A DNA stretch of 16,728 nt from Selenomonas sp. (GCA_015265235.1 JABZYJ010000029.1:1-16728); one strand, 5' to 3'. Positions 6,732-13,780 are shown, counted from the first letter of the stretch. Numbers and translations: made by a program. The notes: a model not told the origin generated them from the sequence alone.

Positions 6732-7631
6732 TCACTCCGTATGTGATGCGTCGTCTCTGTGGCGGAGGATGTCCTTGCTGAAGTCGATGAAGGACTGCGC
6801 GGCGTTCGAGATGTAGCGGTCGCGCTTCCATGCAAGTCCCACGTCAACGTAGACGGGATTGGCGAGCGGGAGGGGGCGGATGCCATGCGCGCCGCTGGCA
6901 ATCATGTCGAGCAGAAAGGCGTTGCCGACACCGCTCGCGACGAGCCCCATGATGGTGACCACCTGATTTGACTCCAGAACGATGTTCGGCGTGATGCCTG
7001 CCGCATTCATCTTTTGCAGCATGGTCTGCCGCAGGAAGGAGCCCTCCTTCAGCATGATGAGGTTGTGATCCGCGATGTCCTGCATGGTGATCGCCTTGCG
7101 CGCAGCAAGGTCACCGTTCTCGGGCACGCAGCAGACGATCTGACGGCGTGCCATCGGCAGGAGCTGCAGATTGGGCGCGGCCTCGGGAATGATGATGATG
7201 CCGAAGTCGAGCTCATCGCGCTCCAGCTGTTCACGGATGGCGACCGAACCCTCCTCGTGGAGGTAGACGTCGAGATGCGGGTAGCGCCGCTGAAAGCTGG
7301 AGAAGATCTCGGGAAACAGATATGCGCCCATCATCGGCGGGATGCCGATTTTGATCGTCCCCTTCAACAGCTGCTTGTAGTCGTTGATCTCGAGAACGGC
7401 ATCCTGTATGTTGCGCAGCGCCACTTCGACGCGCTCCAAAAAGACCGCACCTTCGGGGGTCAGCGAGAGCTGCTTCTGGCTGCGGTCAAAGAGCTGGATG
7501 CCGAGCTCGCTCTCGAGTTTTTTGATCGCGACGGTGATGTTCGGCTGGGAGACGCGCAGGCGTTCGGCGGCACGCGTGATGTTTTTCAGACGGCTCGCCA
7601 TTTGGAAGTATTCGAGCTGTCGCAGTTCCAT
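6732..7631 (-). CDS. LysR-type transcriptional regulator
   Basis: A 299-residue regulator. The N-terminus MELRQLEYFQMASRLKNITRAAERL with VSQPNITVAIKKLESELG and FDRSQKQLSLTPEG is the standard LysR winged helix-turn-helix (about residues 1-60). The rest is the periplasmic-binding-like effector domain, with GIPPMMGAYLFPEIFSSFQRR-type and LEREELDFGI-type blocks. ATG at 7631 follows GGAGGG at 8 bases; an in-frame TTG at 7646 would overlap that ribosome binding site and is rejected. It converges on dcuB and diverges from motA. The effector is unknown; regulation of the neighbouring dicarboxylate carrier is the simplest inference, supported by similar promoter sequence at both genes. Confidence 0.93.
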   Translation of the reverse strand: MELRQLEYFQMASRLKNITRAAERLRVSQPNITVAIKKLESELGIQLFDRSQKQLSLTPEGAVFLERVEVALRNIQDAVLEINDYKQLLKGTIKIGIPPMMGAYLFPEIFSSFQRRYPHLDVYLHEEGSVAIREQLERDELDFGIIIIPEAAPNLQLLPMARRQIVCCVPENGDLAARKAITMQDIADHNLIMLKEGSFLRQTMLQKMNAAGITPNIVLESNQVVTIMGLVASGVGNAFLLDMIASGAHGIRPLPLANPVYVDVGLAWKRDRYISNAAQSFIDFSKDILRHRDDASHTE

Positions 7632-7669
7632 GAGATCACCCTCCAATAAACTTTCTTTATACGTGCTCC

Positions 7670-7678
7670 ATTATATCA
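7670..7678 (-). promoter_or_regulatory. Extended -10 promoter of the LysR gene
   Basis: Read on the minus strand: TGA-TATAAT, a perfect extended -10 (TGn plus TATAAT), with no good -35 box 17 bases upstream. The predicted leader is about 30 bases to the ATG at 7631. Bases just downstream of the -10 (AGCACG) match those downstream of the dcuB -10. Confidence 0.6.
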
Positions 7679-7700
7679 TACTTTCAACCAATATATGATA
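7674..7700. promoter_or_regulatory. Dyad over the LysR promoter, candidate autoregulatory site
   Basis: TATCATA (7674-7680) and TATGATA (7694-7700) are perfect inverted arms with a 13-base spacer. The left arm overlaps the extended -10 of the LysR gene. LysR-family proteins typically bind dyads of this sort near their own promoters; that this one is bound is an inference. Confidence 0.4.
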
Positions 7701-7704
7701 GGAT

Positions 7705-7742
7705 AAGAAAAATTTATCGAAAAATTTTTCTTTGTTTTTTTT
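7705..7742 (+). promoter_or_regulatory. AT-rich hairpin with T-tract upstream of motA
   Basis: AAGAAAAATTT (7705-7715) pairs perfectly with AAATTTTTCTT (7722-7732) around a 6-base loop and is followed by TTTGTTTTTTTT. It looks like an intrinsic terminator but has one GC pair only. An overlapping alternative hairpin (GATAA 7702-7706 with TTATC 7714-7718) would exclude it. The rest of the 242-base gap holds a Shine-Dalgarno-like AAAAAGGAGGT (7753-7763) not placed before a gene, a -10-like TAATAT (7788-7793), and a GTCTGA/TCAGAC hairpin (7812-7827). No clear motA promoter was found. Confidence 0.35.
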
Positions 7743-7873
7743 AAGATTTTTTAAAAAGGAGGTAGGATTTTTCCTTGCGTTATGGAATAATATAGGAAGA
7801 TGTTGACGTGTGTCTGACGGATCAGACGGGTATGCGTTCGGCGACGGCGAGAAATGGAATGGGGGCCTTTGTT

Positions 7874-8650
7874 TTGGAAAAATCAACAGTCATCGGGCTT
7901 GTCATGGGCGTGATCTCGATCTTTGTTGGTATGATTTTGAAGGGAGCACCGCTGACGGCACTCAACAACCCTGCGGCGTTCCTGATCATCATCGGCGGTA
8001 CGTTCTCGTGCCTGTTCATCGGATTCCGGATGGAACAGCTGGGAAACTTTACCAAACTGATCAAGAAAACCTGTCAAGTCCCGCAGCTCCAAGAGAAGGG
8101 GCAGCTTGTGCAGCAGTTCATCGAGCTGTCGCAGATTGCGCGCCGTGAGGGTATCCTCGCCCTCGAGAGCAAGGCGCAGGAGATCCAGGATCCGTTCTTC
8201 CGCACGGGTCTCGGCATGGTCATCGACGGCATGGATCCGGACTTCGTCGGCGATGTTCTCGATGCGGAGCTGGCGATCATGCAGGAGCGCCACGCAGAGG
8301 GGCGCTCGATGTTCACGCAGGCCGGCACATACGCACCGACGCTGGGCGTTCTGGGCGCGGTTGTCGGTCTGATCGCAGCACTCGGCAACCTGAATGATAT
8401 CGACAAGCTCGGACATTCGATCGCTGCGGCGTTCGTTGCAACGATTCTGGGTATCTTTACAGGATACGTCCTCTGGATGCCGTTCGCGAACAAGCTGAAG
8501 ATCATGTCGGAGCAGGAAGTCAGCCAGAAGCGCATGATCATCGAAGGGATTCTCTCACTCCAGGCAGGCGACTCGCCGACGGCCATCGAGGCGAAGCTCA
8601 TGGTGTTCATCCCGCAGACGGAGCGTGAGGCACTGAAGGGAGAGGGCTGA
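7874..8650 (+). CDS. motA: Flagellar motor stator protein MotA
   Basis: MotA and MotB form the proton (or sodium) channel that drives flagellar rotation. I place the start at TTG 7874, giving MEKSTVIGLVMGVISIFVGMILKGA, which aligns with the Bacillus N-terminus MDKTSLIG; GGGGG at 7861-7865 is the likely ribosome binding site. With this start the conserved cytoplasmic charges fall at Arg90 and Glu98 (RREGILALE), as in E. coli MotA. ATG 7859 and GTG 7808 are in-frame alternatives. The 258 residues include four membrane segments, the VIDGMDPDF loop block, AGTYAPTLGVLGAVVGLIAAL with Pro155, and GYVLWMPFANKLK with Pro203. motB follows after one base. The gene diverges from lysR. Confidence 0.95.
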   Translation: MEKSTVIGLVMGVISIFVGMILKGAPLTALNNPAAFLIIIGGTFSCLFIGFRMEQLGNFTKLIKKTCQVPQLQEKGQLVQQFIELSQIARREGILALESKAQEIQDPFFRTGLGMVIDGMDPDFVGDVLDAELAIMQERHAEGRSMFTQAGTYAPTLGVLGAVVGLIAALGNLNDIDKLGHSIAAAFVATILGIFTGYVLWMPFANKLKIMSEQEVSQKRMIIEGILSLQAGDSPTAIEAKLMVFIPQTEREALKGEG

Positions 8651-8651
8651 T

Positions 8652-9593
8652 ATGGCACGTAAAAAGCATGCAAAGCCCCATGAAGAGGAAGCGGGCGAGG
8701 CTTGGCTCCTGCCGTATTCCGACCTCATGACACTCCTTCTGGCACTCTTCATCGCACTTTTCGCGATGTCGCAGACGGATGCATCGAAGATGCAGGCACT
8801 CGCGCAGGCGTTCACGGCGGCATTCAATATGGGCGGCCCGTCGTTCTTCAGCGGGATGGGGCCGTCGACGTCGATGAGCTCGGCAACCGTGACCACGGGG
8901 GCAGATACGGCGGATGCCGCCTATATGAAGGAGAACAATGACCTCTCGGAGGCCAAGGCGAAGCTCGACCAGTACATTCAGGAGAACAATCTCCAGGATC
9001 AGGTGAGTACGGAGCTGAACGAGGAGGGGCTGATGATCCGTCTGAAGGAGCGCGCCCTCTTCGCCTCCGGTTCTGCCGCTCTGCAGGGGGAGGCGGAGCG
9101 CATTGTGCCCGTGATTGCAGGGGTGCTCTCCTCGCTTCCGGAGCGCGTGACGATCTCGGGACATACGGACAATGTGCCGATCGCAACGGCGCAGTATCCA
9201 TCGAACTGGGAGCTGAGCTCGGCGCGTGCCGTCAGCCTGATGCGCGGCGTGATGGCGGTGCAGCCCTCGCTGAATCCGGCGCGGTTCAGTGCGCTCGGCT
9301 ACAGCGAGTATCGTCCGATTGCGTCGAATGATACGGAGGAGGGGCGTGCGCAGAACCGCCGTGTTGAGGTGTTCATCGCACGCAGTATGCGCTTCTCCGG
9401 TGCATCGACCGACGGCAGCGACAATGAGCCGAAGACGGGGACGACGGCTCCTGCGGCGATGGCGACGGCACCGACAACGGCTGCGCCTGCAGCGGGCAGT
9501 GCGGGAGCGTCCGGCGACGCGTACAAGCTGTCGACGGATATGCGCCCGGCACCGCAGTCGCCCGGCGTCGTGCCCGAGCCGCTGCGGCACTGA
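8652..9593 (+). CDS. motB: Flagellar motor stator protein MotB
   Basis: MotB anchors the stator to peptidoglycan and carries the ion-binding aspartate. The 313-residue protein has a short charged cytoplasmic start, then the single membrane helix WLLPYSDLMTLLLALFIAL with the key Asp24, a periplasmic plug/linker, and a C-terminal OmpA-like domain (ISGHTDNVPI, NWELSSARAVSLMR, RFSALGYSEYRP, RAQNRRVEVFI). After residue 244 there is an extra tail of about 69 residues rich in Ala, Thr, Pro and Gly, absent from the 261-residue Bacillus MotB. The ATG at 8652 follows GGGAGAGGG, and only one base separates it from the motA stop. A strong terminator ends the motAB unit. Confidence 0.96.
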   Translation: MARKKHAKPHEEEAGEAWLLPYSDLMTLLLALFIALFAMSQTDASKMQALAQAFTAAFNMGGPSFFSGMGPSTSMSSATVTTGADTADAAYMKENNDLSEAKAKLDQYIQENNLQDQVSTELNEEGLMIRLKERALFASGSAALQGEAERIVPVIAGVLSSLPERVTISGHTDNVPIATAQYPSNWELSSARAVSLMRGVMAVQPSLNPARFSALGYSEYRPIASNDTEEGRAQNRRVEVFIARSMRFSGASTDGSDNEPKTGTTAPAAMATAPTTAAPAAGSAGASGDAYKLSTDMRPAPQSPGVVPEPLRH

Positions 9594-9625
9594 CAGGCAC
9601 GGCAGGGATGTATCCATGAATTTTG

Positions 9626-9660
9626 AAGGGATTATTGCGTGGCGCAATAATCCCTTTTCT
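9626..9660 (+). terminator. Rho-independent terminator after motB
   Basis: A 14-bp stem (9626-9639 with 9643-9656; AAGGGATTATTGCG and its complement) with a 3-base loop, followed by TTCT. It lies 32 bases after the motB stop and directly abuts the predicted acpS promoter. Confidence 0.85.
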
Positions 9661-9668
9661 GTTATGAT
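9660..9668 (+). promoter_or_regulatory. Possible extended -10 promoter of acpS
   Basis: TGT-TATGAT at 9660-9668 is an extended -10 element (5 of 6 in the hexamer) without a recognisable -35, because the -35 region is occupied by the motB terminator stem. A start near 9675 would leave only a few bases before ATG 9681, which would cut into the AGAGGAG binding site, so its assignment is uncertain. Confidence 0.35.
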
Positions 9669-9680
9669 AGAGGAGATGTC

Positions 9681-10055
9681 ATGATTCTGGGTGTCGGCTG
9701 CGATATTATCCGCGTGTCACGCGTGGCGCGTGCGGCAGAGAAGGAGCATTTCCTCACACGCGTCTATACGCCCGCTGAACGTGCCTACGCCATGCAGCGC
9801 GGCGCAGGATGTGCGGCGAGTCTCGCCGCGCGATTCGCGGGCAAGGAGGCGGTGCTGAAGGCGTTTGGCACGGGGCTGCGCGGCGGTACGCTCCACGATG
9901 TGGAGATTCTTCCTGATGCGCTCGGTGCGCCCGAGGTGCATCTTCACGGATTCTTCGCGGCGCGTGCGGCGGAGATGGGCGTGACGCGCGTCTGGGTTAC
10001 GCTCAGTCACGAGAAGGAATATGCGACGGCTTACTGTATATTGGAGGGTCAGTGA
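9681..10055 (+). CDS. acpS: Holo-[acyl-carrier-protein] synthase
   Basis: AcpS transfers 4'-phosphopantetheine from CoA to the serine of acyl carrier protein, activating fatty acid synthesis. The 124-residue size is typical of the trimeric AcpS type. Family motifs are GVGCDII with Asp8, RVYTPAE, RFAGKEAVLKAFGTGL with Glu56 (the Mg-binding acidic pair with Asp8), and WVTLSHEKEYATA near the end. ATG 9681 follows AGAGGAG at normal distance. The stop codon shares its last base with the ATG of the next gene (TGATG), a coupling often seen between acpS and NAD(P)HX repair genes in Firmicutes. Confidence 0.96.
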   Translation: MILGVGCDIIRVSRVARAAEKEHFLTRVYTPAERAYAMQRGAGCAASLAARFAGKEAVLKAFGTGLRGGTLHDVEILPDALGAPEVHLHGFFAARAAEMGVTRVWVTLSHEKEYATAYCILEGQ

Positions 10056-11611
10056 TGAACGTATCGTTTGCAGAGGATATGCGTCGGATCGACGGCGCAG
10101 TGGAAGAGAGCTACGGGCTGCCTGCTGCTGCCCTGATGGAGAATGCGGGGCGGCGCTCGGCCGAGGAGGCGGCGCAGTTGATCGGCGGCGCGGCAGGCAA
10201 GGTGTTCGCCGTCTTTGCGGGCGGCGGCAATAACGGCGGTGACGCCTTTGCTGCGGCGCGGCATCTCATCAATATGGGCGCGCGCGTGAAGATGTTCTTC
10301 ATTGGGACGGAGGAGCGCCTTAGCCCTGCGGCTCGCGCGATGCACAGCGCGCTGCGGGCGATGGGCATAGAGATCCGTCCTCTTGCGGGGGATCGCGACT
10401 GGGATCGTCTGCGCGTTTCGCTGCGCTTTGCCGATGCGGTGGTGGACGGCATTCTCGGCACGGGCGTCAAGGGGGAGCTTCGCAAGACCGCACTGCGCCT
10501 GATCGAGGAGATCAATGCGGCGGGCAAGCCGACGCTCGCCATCGATATTCCGAGCGGGGTGGAGGCGGATACGGGGCGGATTGCCTCCATCGCCGTCCGC
10601 GCCGATCGGACGCTCGCCCTCGGCCTGCCGAAGGTGGGGCATTTCCTCGGGCAGGGAGCAAATGCGGCGGGCGAGCTGCTCGTCGATGATATCGGCATCC
10701 CCCATGCCCTTCTTGCCGGTGAGGGGATGCGGCAGTCACTCATCACACAGGATGCGGCGGCAAAGCTGCTGCCGCCGCGTGCGCGTGACGCACATAAGGG
10801 GACGTGCGGACGTATTCTCGTGCTCGCTGGTTCGCTTGGCATGACGGGGGCGGCGGCACTCGCAGCAGAGGCGGCACTGCGCGTCGGCGCGGGGCTCGTG
10901 ACGCTCGCCGTGCCCGAGCGCATCTATCCCGTTCTGGCTGCGAAGCTGACCGAGGTGATGGTCGTTCCGCTGCCCGATGAGGGCATGGGCTATTTTGGCG
11001 GAGAGGCTGCACGACAGAAGGCGCTCTCGCTTGCGGCACGTGCGGACGCCGTGCTCATTGGCCCCGGCATCGGGCGTGCAGCGGAGACGGGGGAGTTTGT
11101 GCGGCTCTTTGCCGCAGAGGTCAAGGCTCCGCTCGTGATGGATGCGGATGCGATCGCGGCGTTCACGGGCCATCTCGATGCGCTGCGCGATCTGCCGCAG
11201 GTGCCGATTCTGACGCCGCATCTCGGTGAGTTTTCCGCGCTCCTCGGCGTGGAGACGGAGGAGGCGTCAGAGGATCTGCTCCGCATGGCACGGGACGCGG
11301 CACGTGATCATCAGGCGGTGTTTGTGGTCAAGGGGGCGTGCACCATTGTGGTCTATCCCGATGGCGATGCGTTCTTTACGACCTGCGGCAATGCGGGCAT
11401 GGCGACGGCGGGCGCAGGTGATGTGCTCGCGGGCGCGATTGTCGGGCTGATGCGCCAGATGGAGAGCGGGATGACGCCGATTGTGGGCGTGTGGCTGCAC
11501 GGATATGCAGGAGATCGCGCCTACGAGAAGCGCGGAAACGGTCTGATCGCGGGCGATATTCTAAAGCGTCTGCCGCGTGCACGCAGAGAGCTGGATGCAG
11601 CGGCGCGGTAA
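10055..11611 (+). CDS. nnr: Bifunctional NAD(P)HX epimerase / ADP-dependent NAD(P)HX dehydratase
   Basis: This fused enzyme repairs hydrated NADH and NADPH: the N-terminal part epimerises R- and S-NAD(P)HX, and the C-terminal part dehydrates the S form using ADP. The epimerase domain (about residues 1-215) shows AEDMRRID, ALMENAG and the GGGNNGGD loop (56-63, Asp63). The kinase-like dehydratase domain (about 225-518) shows KGTCGRILVLAGS, the IGPGIGR block, ILTPHLGEF, VVKGACTIV and GNAGMATAGAGDVLAG (445-460, catalytic-type Asp456). ATG 10055 is chosen over GTG 10052 because GGAGGG at 10043-10048 is well spaced and it overlaps the acpS stop by one base. The 518-residue length fits the fused NnrE-NnrD form. 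No terminator is seen before ilvE. Confidence 0.95.
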   Translation: MNVSFAEDMRRIDGAVEESYGLPAAALMENAGRRSAEEAAQLIGGAAGKVFAVFAGGGNNGGDAFAAARHLINMGARVKMFFIGTEERLSPAARAMHSALRAMGIEIRPLAGDRDWDRLRVSLRFADAVVDGILGTGVKGELRKTALRLIEEINAAGKPTLAIDIPSGVEADTGRIASIAVRADRTLALGLPKVGHFLGQGANAAGELLVDDIGIPHALLAGEGMRQSLITQDAAAKLLPPRARDAHKGTCGRILVLAGSLGMTGAAALAAEAALRVGAGLVTLAVPERIYPVLAAKLTEVMVVPLPDEGMGYFGGEAARQKALSLAARADAVLIGPGIGRAAETGEFVRLFAAEVKAPLVMDADAIAAFTGHLDALRDLPQVPILTPHLGEFSALLGVETEEASEDLLRMARDAARDHQAVFVVKGACTIVVYPDGDAFFTTCGNAGMATAGAGDVLAGAIVGLMRQMESGMTPIVGVWLHGYAGDRAYEKRGNGLIAGDILKRLPRARRELDAAAR

Positions 11612-11617
11612 ATCCAT

Positions 11618-11646
11618 TTGACAAGGACGAACGATGGTACTATGAT
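11618..11646 (+). promoter_or_regulatory. Strong sigma-70 type promoter of ilvE
   Basis: TTGACA (11618-11623), a 17-base spacer, and TATGAT (11641-11646): the -35 is perfect and the -10 matches 5 of 6. The predicted leader is about 27 bases, too short for a T-box or peptide attenuator. Confidence 0.85.
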
Positions 11647-11679
11647 AGGACGTACATTTTGAAAGAAGGAGGCGCTTTT

Positions 11680-12705
11680 ATGGCAAAGGCGGATTTGGAC
11701 TGGGAGAATTTGGGGTTTGCCTATCGTTCTCTGCCGCAGCGTTATGTGTCGAACTATGCGGATGGGAAGTGGGACGAGGGAGGCCTGACCTCCGACGCGA
11801 CGGTCGCAATCAGCGAGTGTGCGGGGATCCTGCAGTACTGCCAGGAGGTCTTTGAGGGGCTAAAGGCCTATGAGACGGTGGACGGGCATATTGTGACGTT
11901 CCGTCCCGATCTCAATGCGGCGCGCATGTATGACTCGGCGGCGTATCTGGAGATGCCCTCCTTTCCAAAGGAGCGCTTCCTGGAGGCGGTCGATGCAGTG
12001 GTCAAGGCGAACCGTGACTACGTTCCGCCCTACGGCACGGACGCGTCGCTCTACCTGCGCCCCTTTATCTTCGCATCGGGTGAGGTCATCGGTGTGAAGC
12101 CCGCCGATGAATATCAGTTCCGCCTTTTCGCGACGCCTGTGGGCTCGTACTTCAAGGGCGGCATCAAACCGATCCGCCTCTGCGTGAGCGCGTTTGACCG
12201 TGCGGCTCCCCACGGTACGGGCCATATCAAGGCAGGATTGAACTATGCGATGAGTCTGCATGCCTATATGGCAGCGCATGCAGCAGGGTTCGACGAGAAT
12301 ATGTTCCTCGATGCAGCAACGCGCACGCACGTCGAGGAGACGGGCGGAGCAAACTTCCTCTTCATCAAGAAGGACGGCACGGTGGTGACGCCGAAGTCGC
12401 CGTCGATTCTGCCGTCGGTGACGCGCCGCTCGCTGGTCTACATCGCAGAGCACGTGCTCGGGCTGAAGGTGGAGCATCGCCCCGTGGCGTTCGAGGAACT
12501 GAATGACTTTGCAGAGTGCGGCCTCTGCGGTACGGCGGCAGTGATCTCTCCCGTCGGCTCGGTGACGCACGGCGACAAGGTGATCGCGTTCCCGAGCGGC
12601 ATGGAGCACATGGGACCTGTGCTGCAGAAGCTCTACGATACGCTGCGCGGCATCCAGCTCGGTACGGTGGAGGCACCGGAGGGGTGGATCCGCAAGATCT
12701 GCTAA
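11680..12705 (+). CDS. ilvE: Branched-chain amino acid aminotransferase
   Basis: A PLP enzyme of fold type IV that interconverts leucine, isoleucine and valine with their 2-oxo acids using glutamate/2-oxoglutarate. ATG 11680 follows AAGGAGG at 8 bases and yields 341 residues; the open frame upstream to 11491 runs through the promoter and the end of nnr and is not coding. Motifs: CQEVFEGLKAY, LYLRPFIFASGEVIGV, TGHIKAGLNYAMSL with the PLP-binding Lys184, FLDAATRTHVEETGGANFLF, and GLCGTAAVISPV. The ETGGANFLF segment corresponds to the EVGTMN block of the family. It is monocistronic by appearance: own promoter upstream, strong terminator downstream, no other biosynthetic ilv or leu genes nearby. 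Confidence 0.95.
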   Translation: MAKADLDWENLGFAYRSLPQRYVSNYADGKWDEGGLTSDATVAISECAGILQYCQEVFEGLKAYETVDGHIVTFRPDLNAARMYDSAAYLEMPSFPKERFLEAVDAVVKANRDYVPPYGTDASLYLRPFIFASGEVIGVKPADEYQFRLFATPVGSYFKGGIKPIRLCVSAFDRAAPHGTGHIKAGLNYAMSLHAYMAAHAAGFDENMFLDAATRTHVEETGGANFLFIKKDGTVVTPKSPSILPSVTRRSLVYIAEHVLGLKVEHRPVAFEELNDFAECGLCGTAAVISPVGSVTHGDKVIAFPSGMEHMGPVLQKLYDTLRGIQLGTVEAPEGWIRKIC

Positions 12706-12710
12706 ATTTA

Positions 12711-12766
12711 GGAAGCACGGATAAATTCAGCACCAATCTGACGGACTTCATTTTATCAGCGACTCC
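12711..12766. repeat. 56-bp element with imperfect terminal inverted repeats
   Basis: GGAAGCACGGATAAA (12711-12725) and TTTATCAGCGACTCC (12752-12766) are inverted with 11 of 15 matching positions, including a perfect GATAAA/TTTATC block. It sits between the ilvE stop and its terminator. It could be a remnant of a small mobile element, a dispersed repeat, or chance; no target duplication is evident. Confidence 0.25.
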
Positions 12767-12774
12767 TTGAATAT

Positions 12775-12833
12775 ATTTCGGGACGGATGTATGCGGAGGA
12801 AATCCTGCACGCACCGTCCCGAAATTTTTTTTT
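12775..12833 (+). terminator. Rho-independent terminator after ilvE
   Basis: ATTTCGGGACGG (12775-12786) pairs perfectly with CCGTCCCGAAAT (12814-12825) and runs into nine T residues (12825-12833). The 27-base interior can form a further small hairpin (AGGA with TCCT). This is the strongest terminator in the window. Confidence 0.92.
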
Positions 12834-12880
12834 GAGGGCTCCTCAGGTCACAAGGATTTTTCCCATTTGGCTAGAAGTGT

Positions 12881-12890
12881 TAATATATAG
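12881..12890 (+). promoter_or_regulatory. Possible -10 region of the cdaA operon
   Basis: TAATATATAG at 12881-12890 offers overlapping -10-like hexamers (TAATAT, TATATA) after the ilvE terminator and 48 bases before the cdaA start. No good -35 was found at 16-18 bases upstream. A promoter must exist somewhere between the terminator and cdaA, which is the main reason for the call. Confidence 0.35.
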
Positions 12891-12937
12891 AAACGGGATG
12901 CAAATGGAATGGGATGCTTGGAACGTGGGGGATTGCC

Positions 12938-13780
12938 ATGCCACTTGATTTTACGATGCCGACGCAGTTTCGCGGCATCCTTTCGACCATCACGCCGCTG
13001 GATGTTCTGGACATCCTGATCGTGGCGGTCATTCTCTATCGTGTCTACGTGATGCTGAAGGATACGCGCGCCATTACGCTCGGCAAGGGAATTCTCGTCC
13101 TGCTCGGTGTAACGGTTGTGGCGAATTACCTGAATCTGCACGTGATTTCGTGGCTCCTGCAAAAGGCGGTGACGCTGCTCTTTGTCGCGCTCCCGATTGT
13201 TTTTCAGCCGGAGCTGCGCCGCGCATTGGAGCATCTCGGACAGGGCAAGTTTTTCCGCCCCGGCACGCTTCTCGACGATGAGGAGGCACAGAGCACGATC
13301 CGTGAGATCCGCAGCGCGGTAAAGATTCTCTCGGCGAATAAGATCGGCGCGCTGCTCGTCATCGAGCGCGACATGGGGCTCAACGATATCAGTGCGACGG
13401 GCATCCAGATCGACGGTCTCATCACGTCGGATTTTCTGATGAATGTGTTCATTCCGAATACGCCGCTGCATGACGGTGCGGCGGTCATTCGCGGCAAGCG
13501 ACTGATCGCGGCGGGCTGTCTCCTGCCGCTGACGGAGAACCGCTCGCTCTCGACGGAGCTCGGCACCCGTCATCGTGCGGCCATTGGCCTCTCGGAGCAG
13601 TGCGATGCGCTCATCGTCGTGGTGAGTGAGGAGACGGGGACGATCTCGATCGCGGAGAATGGGCATCTCCACCGTCATCTGGACGGTGAACAGCTGACAC
13701 ATATCCTGACGCCTGCGTTTGCCTACAGTTCGCGTTCGTCGATTCTGGATACGATTCGGAGCTGGAGGGAGAAATCATGA
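12938..13780 (+). CDS. cdaA: Diadenylate cyclase CdaA (c-di-AMP synthase)
   Basis: CdaA condenses two ATP into cyclic di-AMP, a messenger controlling potassium, osmotic and cell-wall homeostasis. The 280-residue protein has three N-terminal membrane segments (about 20-35, 45-62 and 70-87) followed by the DAC domain with the diagnostic LHDGAAVI (Asp179-Gly-Ala) and GTRHRAA (Arg211-His-Arg213). ATG 12938 is preferred because GGGGG lies 7-8 bases upstream; ATG 12914 is the in-frame alternative and would add 8 residues. The stop overlaps cdaR by 4 bases. It heads the cdaA-cdaR-...-glmM cluster typical of Firmicutes. Confidence 0.96.
   Translation: MPLDFTMPTQFRGILSTITPLDVLDILIVAVILYRVYVMLKDTRAITLGKGILVLLGVTVVANYLNLHVISWLLQKAVTLLFVALPIVFQPELRRALEHLGQGKFFRPGTLLDDEEAQSTIREIRSAVKILSANKIGALLVIERDMGLNDISATGIQIDGLITSDFLMNVFIPNTPLHDGAAVIRGKRLIAAGCLLPLTENRSLSTELGTRHRAAIGLSEQCDALIVVVSEETGTISIAENGHLHRHLDGEQLTHILTPAFAYSSRSSILDTIRSWREKS

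Noticed and set aside
7765..7778. GG-N10-GC spacing with TTGC upstream of motA, resembling a sigma-54 promoter
   Set aside because: Only the GG and TTGC parts fit; the CAC portion of the -24 element is absent, and no other sigma-54 sign is in the window.
8607..9647. 346-codon minus-strand frame opposite motB
   Set aside because: Antisense to a clear OmpA-like MotB; composition is Arg/His-rich with no motif and it runs through the motB terminator.
11491..11679. Upstream extension of the ilvE frame
   Set aside because: It overlaps the end of nnr and the ilvE promoter; the family N-terminus and a good ribosome binding site lie at 11680.
11647..11679. T-box or leader-peptide attenuation of ilvE
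   Set aside because: The leader from the predicted start is only about 27 bases, too short for either.
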